Shown here one piece after another: positions 12,662 to 16,027 of a DNA stretch of 16,027 bases. Position 1 is the stretch's first letter. Each line of letters starts with the position of its first letter. The translations under genes and the position numbers were made by a program. The notes below the pieces were generated by a model. The model was not told where the DNA came from and ran no database searches. It was given only the letters and a program-made list of their open reading frames with translations. The stretch is taken from the NCBI GenBank assembly GCA_938004115.1, contig CALKWS010000181.1:1-16027 (forward strand), read 5' to 3'. This stretch comes from an uncultured Ruaniaceae bacterium (GTDB lineage: Bacteria; Actinomycetota; Actinomycetes; Actinomycetales; Beutenbergiaceae).

Positions 12662-13687
12662 GTCCGCGGCGGTCTGGTCCCAGGTGCGCAGGTGCTCGCG
12701 CCGGTGCAGGGCACCTGCCCGCCAGGATGCGCGGGTCGCCGGCTCGGTGAGCCAGTCGCGCAGCACCCGGGCCCAGGACGCGGCCTCCCGGGGCTCGGCC
12801 ACATCGCCGGGTGGATCCCGGGGGGCGTTCGTCCCCGGTGCGCCAAACAGCGCCTCCACCGCCCCGGTGCCGTGGGCCACGATCGCCGGGATGCCCCGCG
12901 CGAGCGCCTCGGTGACCACCAGGCCGTAGGTCTCCACCAGCGACGGCACCAGCAGCAGGTCGGTGTGGTGCCAGAGCCGTTCGCGCTCCTGCCCCCTCAC
13001 CACCCCGGGCATGGCGATGCGATCACGCAGGCCCGTCTCGTCCACGGCGGCCTCGATGCGGGCCGTGACCTGCGGCTGGGGCGTGGGGCCGGCGAAGGTG
13101 GCGCGCCAGGGCAGGTCCTGCAGGCTTGCGAGCGCGGGCAGGAGTATCTCCTGGTTCTTCACCGTGCTCACCGCGCCCAGCACCAGCAGGTGGGGCGGGT
13201 CGGCTCCGGCGGCGAGCGGGGCCGGGGCCGTACCGGGTGCGGCGACGACGACGTCGACCGCGCCGTAGCGGCGGACCAGGTCGCGGGCGGTCCAGTTGCT
13301 GGTGGCCACCACGGCGCCGGCGGCGTGGACAGCACGGTGCTCGGTGGCCGCGAGCCGGTGGGCCACCGCGGGTTCCAGTGCGGGATCGGCGAGCAGGGGT
13401 AGGTGGATGAGCAGCACCACGGTGGCGCCGGCGGCGGTGGCTCGTTCGATCTGCGTCGGGCATGCACTGCCGATGAGCCCGTCGACGACGATCACCCCGC
13501 CACCGTGCAGGGCGGCGGCGACCGCGTGCCGCTCGGCCGCGGCGGGGTGGGGCCAGGAGCCCGGTAGGGAGATGACCTCCACGGGGCCGTGGCCCCGGCG
13601 CCACGCCGCGATCACCTGCTCGTCGTAGACGTCCCCGCCGCTGGGACCGCCCTGGCGGTCAGGTACCACGAAGCGCAGGGCTGGCAC
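12578..13687 (-). CDS. Family 4 glycosyltransferase (GT-B)
   Basis: 369 residues with a GT-B layout. The N-terminal domain starts RFVVPDRQGGPSGGDVYDEQ (glycine-rich acceptor loop) and the donor domain starts LLVLGAVSTVKNQEILLPAL with the phosphate-binding lysine K177. The EX7E motif is ETYGLVVTE (E252, E260), followed by ALARGIPAIVAHGTGAVEAL. This is a retaining GT4-type enzyme using a nucleotide sugar; donor and acceptor are unknown. GTG 13687 lies 3 bp after the PTPS-like stop, so the two are translationally coupled in a three-gene operon. The weakly conserved C-terminal tail (TRDGAVRARRIGGVDTVARH) overlaps the end of the opposite-strand reductase by 84 bp. With these neighbours the acceptor may be a pyrimidine or pterin. 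Confidence 0.87.
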   Translation of the reverse strand: MPALRFVVPDRQGGPSGGDVYDEQVIAAWRRGHGPVEVISLPGSWPHPAAAERHAVAAALHGGGVIVVDGLIGSACPTQIERATAAGATVVLLIHLPLLADPALEPAVAHRLAATEHRAVHAAGAVVATSNWTARDLVRRYGAVDVVVAAPGTAPAPLAAGADPPHLLVLGAVSTVKNQEILLPALASLQDLPWRATFAGPTPQPQVTARIEAAVDETGLRDRIAMPGVVRGQERERLWHHTDLLLVPSLVETYGLVVTEALARGIPAIVAHGTGAVEALFGAPGTNAPRDPPGDVAEPREAASWARVLRDWLTEPATRASWRAGALHRREHLRTWDQTAADLRHGLFTRDGAVRARRIGGVDTVARHP

Positions 13688-13690
13688 GCC

Positions 13691-14077
13691 TCACCCGTTG
13701 GTCAGGTCGAGTCGGTAGGAGGCGCGCGCGTCGGGATGTTCGTGCAGCGTCACCTCGATCGCGGTGAAGGGGGTGGTGTCCATCCGGTCCGCGAGCTGGT
13801 GCGCCACGTGCCGGGCCACCACCTCGGTGGTGGTGATCATCCCGGCGAAGACCTCCAGGTCGTCCAGGTTGCGGTACCGCAGTTCGCCCACCACCTGCCC
13901 GAGGGACTCGGTGGCCGCTCCGATGTCGAGCACCACGCCGTGCTCGTCCAGTTCGGGACGGTGCCAGGTCGCTTCCACCACGTAGGTGACCCCGTGCAGC
14001 CCCTGTGCGGGGCCGAAGAACGGGTCCGGCAGGCTGTGGGCGACCATCATGTGGTCCTTGACGGTCACACTGAACAA
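13691..14077 (-). CDS. 6-pyruvoyltetrahydropterin synthase-like protein, atypical active site
   Basis: 128 residues from a TTG start at 14077, which has GAGGAGGA (about 14081-14088) five bases away and overlaps the dehydrogenase stop by 13 nt; the frame continues upstream but without a better site. It reads as the QueD/PTPS tunnelling fold: FSVTVKDHMMVAHSL, FFGPAQGLHGVTYVVEATWH, GVVLDIGAATESLGQVVGEL, ITTTEVVARHVAHQLADRM, AIEVTLHEHPDARASY. H14 and H28 align with two zinc ligands, and E85 and E113 with substrate-anchoring positions. By eye the third zinc His is V30, the catalytic Cys is A24, and the Asp-His pair is R67-Y68. It is probably a distinct subfamily with changed chemistry; H9 may serve as another ligand. 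Confidence 0.85.
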   Translation of the reverse strand: MFSVTVKDHMMVAHSLPDPFFGPAQGLHGVTYVVEATWHRPELDEHGVVLDIGAATESLGQVVGELRYRNLDDLEVFAGMITTTEVVARHVAHQLADRMDTTPFTAIEVTLHEHPDARASYRLDLTNG

Positions 14078-15063
14078 GGTTCCTCCTCGGGATAGCGGAT
14101 CAGGTGGCACAACGCGGCACGGTCACCGGCGGCGATCTGGTCGATCACCTCGGGCAACTCGGCGAAGTCGCTGGTGCCGCTCAGCAGCGCATCGAACCTG
14201 GGGTCGGACAGGGTCTGCAGTGCCAGCGCGAGCCGCTCGGTGGTGCTTCGCCGGGCACGCCGGGCGGCGCTGACCGCGCCGACCTGACTGGAGCGCAGGG
14301 TGAGCCGGCGGGCGTGGAACGCCGCTCCCAGCGGCACCCTCGGTGTGCGGCTGCCGTACCAGGACAGTTCGACCACGTCCGCGTCATCTCCCGCCAACTG
14401 CAGGGCGGTGGCAAGGCCCGCCTCGGTGGCCGAGCAATGCAGCACCACATCGCAGTCCCCGGTGGCCTGGTCCGGGCTGACCAGGTCCACCCCCAGCTGC
14501 GCGGCCAGGGCGGCCCGCTCCGGGTCGACGTCCACCGCCTGCAACCTGCCCAACGGGAACCGCGCCAGCAACGCCGCCGCGCTGCCGCCGATCATCCCCA
14601 GCCCGACCACCGCCACGCGGTCCCCGATCCGGGGGGCGGCGTCCCACAGCCCGTTGATCGCCGTCTCCACCGCCCCGGCGAGCAGGGCGCGGGGGGTGGG
14701 CACGTCGTCGGGGATGGGGACGACGGCGCCAGCCGGCACCACGAACCGGGTCTGGTGCGGGTGCAGGCAGAACACCCGCTGGCCGAGCAGGTCCGGCGGC
14801 CCCTCCTCCACCACTCCCGCGGTGAGGTAGCCGTACTTGACCGGCCCGGGCAGGTCTCCCTCCTGGAACGGGGCGCGCATCGAGATGCGTATCGATTCGG
14901 GTACGGCGTGCTGGTGCACGAGGCTCTCCGTGCCGCGGCTGATCGCGGAGTAGTGCGTACGAACCATGACCTCATCGGGGGCCGGTGGCGAGAGTGTCAC
15001 GGGGCGGATCTCTCCCTGGCCGGGGCCGGTGGTCCAGTACGCATGCGCCTTCACGCCCCTCAT
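14065..15063 (-). CDS. MDR (zinc-type) dehydrogenase, non-classical
   Basis: 332 residues. The N-terminal GroES-like domain carries APDEVMVRTHYSAISRGTES, where the catalytic-zinc Cys of classical alcohol dehydrogenases is replaced by Ser in SRGTE; PVKYGYLTAGVVEEG and GQRVFCLHPHQTRFVVP follow. The Rossmann half has DRVAVVGLGMIGGSAAALL and the acidic end of strand 2 LQAVDVDPERAALAAQLGVD, which favours NAD. The SRGTE type is shared with BchC-like and other dehydrogenases of secondary pathways. It is the first gene of an operon with the PTPS-like and GT4 genes. A GTG three codons in (15054) is an alternative start; neither has a clear ribosome-binding site. It may oxidise or reduce a side chain of a pterin- or sugar-linked product. 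Confidence 0.88.
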   Translation of the reverse strand: MRGVKAHAYWTTGPGQGEIRPVTLSPPAPDEVMVRTHYSAISRGTESLVHQHAVPESIRISMRAPFQEGDLPGPVKYGYLTAGVVEEGPPDLLGQRVFCLHPHQTRFVVPAGAVVPIPDDVPTPRALLAGAVETAINGLWDAAPRIGDRVAVVGLGMIGGSAAALLARFPLGRLQAVDVDPERAALAAQLGVDLVSPDQATGDCDVVLHCSATEAGLATALQLAGDDADVVELSWYGSRTPRVPLGAAFHARRLTLRSSQVGAVSAARRARRSTTERLALALQTLSDPRFDALLSGTSDFAELPEVIDQIAAGDRAALCHLIRYPEEEPCSV

Positions 15064-15100
15064 TGTCGGGGCAGGTGCGGTGGGCCGCTACCGGGCCGCG

Positions 15101-15106
15101 TACACT
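15101..15106 (+). promoter_or_regulatory. -10 box of the PdxH-like gene
   Basis: TACACT fits TAnnnT. It would start a leader of about 58 nt that contains the GAGGAGAG ribosome-binding site (15161-15168). No convincing -35 is seen. Confidence 0.4.
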
Positions 15107-15170
15107 GCTGATGCGCCCTCGGCGGCGTGGTGGTGGACTGACCCCACTGTGGCACCGACCGAGGAGAGTT

Positions 15171-15800
15171 ATGACCGCCGCCGAGGAGTCCGTACCCGGG
15201 AAACGCGGAGCCGCGGAGTTCGAGGACCCACCGGCCGACCCGTTGGAGTTGCTCCGGTCCTGGTGGCAAGCGGCCAAGGAGGCCCAGATCCCCGGCGCCA
15301 CCGCGGTGAGCCTTGCCACCACCGGCACCGATGGCACCCCGTCCGTGCGCTACGTAGCCCTGGCGGATATCCGCGCCGACGGCGTCGTGTTCTCCACCGA
15401 TGAGCGCAGCCCCAAGGGGCAGGAGATCGCCCGCCAGCCGCAGGTCGCGGTGGCCGGCCACTGGGCGGCCACCGGTCAGCAGTTCCGGCTCAAGGGGACG
15501 GCCGAACCGGTGAGCGCCGCCGAGTCGGACCGGCTGTTCGCGGCGCTGCCGCCGGCCGCCCGGGCCGCGCTGATCGTCGCCCGGCAGAGCGCCGCTTTGG
15601 AATCCCACCGGGAGTTGGTCCACCAGGCCGAATCCCGCGTCGCCGACCCGGGCTCGCTCATCCGGCCGGCGCATTGGCGCAGTTGGCTGATCAGGGCCGA
15701 GCAGGTGCAGTTCTGGATGGAGGATCCCCACCATCTGCACCGACGGCTCGCCTATACCCGCACCGCCGCCGGCTGGTCGGTGCGCCGGCTGCAACCCTGA
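15171..15800 (+). CDS. Pyridoxamine 5'-phosphate oxidase-family flavoenzyme (PdxH/PhzG-like)
   Basis: 209 residues from ATG 15171, with GAGGAGAG directly upstream. The split-barrel FMN-binding domain is clear: PSVRYVALADIRADGVVFST, the FMN-phosphate loop SPKGQEIARQPQVAVAGHW, then GQQFRLKGTAEPVSAAESD and ARQSAALESHRELV. The C-terminal dimerization region is WRSWLIRAEQVQFWMEDPHH followed by LHRRLAYTR and GWSVRRLQP, as in PdxH. PdxH oxidises pyridoxamine or pyridoxine phosphate to PLP with FMN; PhzG-type relatives work in secondary pathways. The catalytic PdxH pattern RLHDR is changed to HLHRR, so the substrate may differ. It is divergent from the dehydrogenase operon and 107 bp away, so it may belong to that pathway or be the housekeeping enzyme. 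Confidence 0.82.
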   Translation: MTAAEESVPGKRGAAEFEDPPADPLELLRSWWQAAKEAQIPGATAVSLATTGTDGTPSVRYVALADIRADGVVFSTDERSPKGQEIARQPQVAVAGHWAATGQQFRLKGTAEPVSAAESDRLFAALPPAARAALIVARQSAALESHRELVHQAESRVADPGSLIRPAHWRSWLIRAEQVQFWMEDPHHLHRRLAYTRTAAGWSVRRLQP

Positions 15801-15820
15801 GGGGCGTTCGCCTTGTCGGG

Positions 15821-15839
15821 GGGCCCCTGTTTGGGGCCC
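15821..15839 (+). terminator. Hairpin terminator after the PdxH-like gene
   Basis: GGGCCCC (15821-15827), loop TGTTT, GGGGCCC (15833-15839): a perfect 7-bp GC stem 20 nt after the stop codon. It is part of the first tandem-repeat unit. Confidence 0.6.
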
Positions 15840-15901
15840 GTGCTCCGGTCCCCTGCTTGGGGCCTGCGCTCCGGTCCTCTGCCTGATGCCCGCGCCCCCC
15901 A
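15824..15901. repeat. Three tandem 26-bp repeats downstream of the PdxH-like gene
   Basis: Units at 15824-15849 and 15850-15875 (CCCCTGYTTGGGGCCYGYG then CTCCGGT) and a diverged third at 15876-15901. Units 1 and 2 each hold a CCCC-TG(T/C)TT-GGGG hairpin, so a terminator-like stem has been copied. The rest of the 196-bp gap to 15996 shows a possible -10 TACGCT (15949-15954) for the next gene. Confidence 0.75.
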
Positions 15902-15996
15902 GTGTCCTTTCGCTCTGGCCCCGACGGGCAGAGCTGCCGACTGGTGGCTACGCTCGATCATCCGCGTCCGAGACGACCAGCACGTGAGGAGTCAGA

Positions 15997-16027
15997 ATGT
16001 CGCAACGAGTTCTCATCACCGCCGGTG
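15997..16027 (+). CDS. Start of a probable SDR oxidoreductase (cut by window edge)
   Basis: ATG 15997 follows GAGGAG (15985-15990) at good spacing. The only visible residues, MSQRVLITAG, match the first strand and the start of the glycine-rich loop of short-chain dehydrogenases. Ten codons are too few to be sure of the family. Confidence 0.55.
   Translation, partial: MSQRVLITAG

Noticed and set aside
14104..15111. Plus-strand open frame of 335 codons
   Set aside because: Antisense to the MDR dehydrogenase, with no domain features.
1..16027. CRISPR array or phage-defence system
   Set aside because: No regularly spaced identical repeats with unique spacers and no defence-gene motifs were seen; the only tandem repeats are the two short minisatellites.

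Overview
The window is high-GC DNA with actinobacterial features: a tRNA-His with an encoded CCA, TAnnnT -10 boxes placed just upstream of start codons (leaderless genes), TetR, ArsR and AraC regulators, a MobF relaxase and an IS481-family element of actinobacterial type. The phylum Actinomycetota is well supported. Micrococcales is only a guess.

Region 1 (1-5900) is a decayed mobile island. It starts beside a tRNA-His gene that runs in from the left. Next come a serine-recombinase C-terminal remnant fused in frame to a broken AraC gene, a frameshifted NAD(P)H-binding reductase, an intact MFS efflux gene and a divergent TetR gene sharing an operator with the MFS promoter. A MobF (TrwC-like) relaxase follows. 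It was split by an IS481-family insertion at a CTAG site, and its downstream part now lies inverted. The other IS fragment is joined to the last part of a sodium:solute symporter. I count five frameshift-type lesions in this island and none in the genes to the right.

Region 2 (6000-10460) holds ordinary transport and regulation genes: an MFS transporter, a DUF998 membrane protein divergent from a TetR gene, and an ArsR gene divergent from an SRPBCC-DUF899 pair. The last two divergent pairs have palindromes that reach into the start codons, so the repressor would bind where transcription and translation begin.

Region 3 (10460-16027) is the most interesting. A HAD phosphatase and a RibA-RibD_C fusion without a deaminase run rightward. 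A tightly packed operon runs leftward towards them: an MDR dehydrogenase, a divergent 6-pyruvoyltetrahydropterin-synthase-like protein and a GT4 glycosyltransferase. A PdxH-like flavin oxidase and the start of a probable SDR flank them. The PTPS-like protein lacks, by eye, the catalytic Cys, the Asp-His pair and one zinc His of the family. Together these genes look like a GTP-derived pyrimidine or pterin pathway that ends in a glycosylated product unknown to me. The proposed pathway is inference; the gene content is seen directly.
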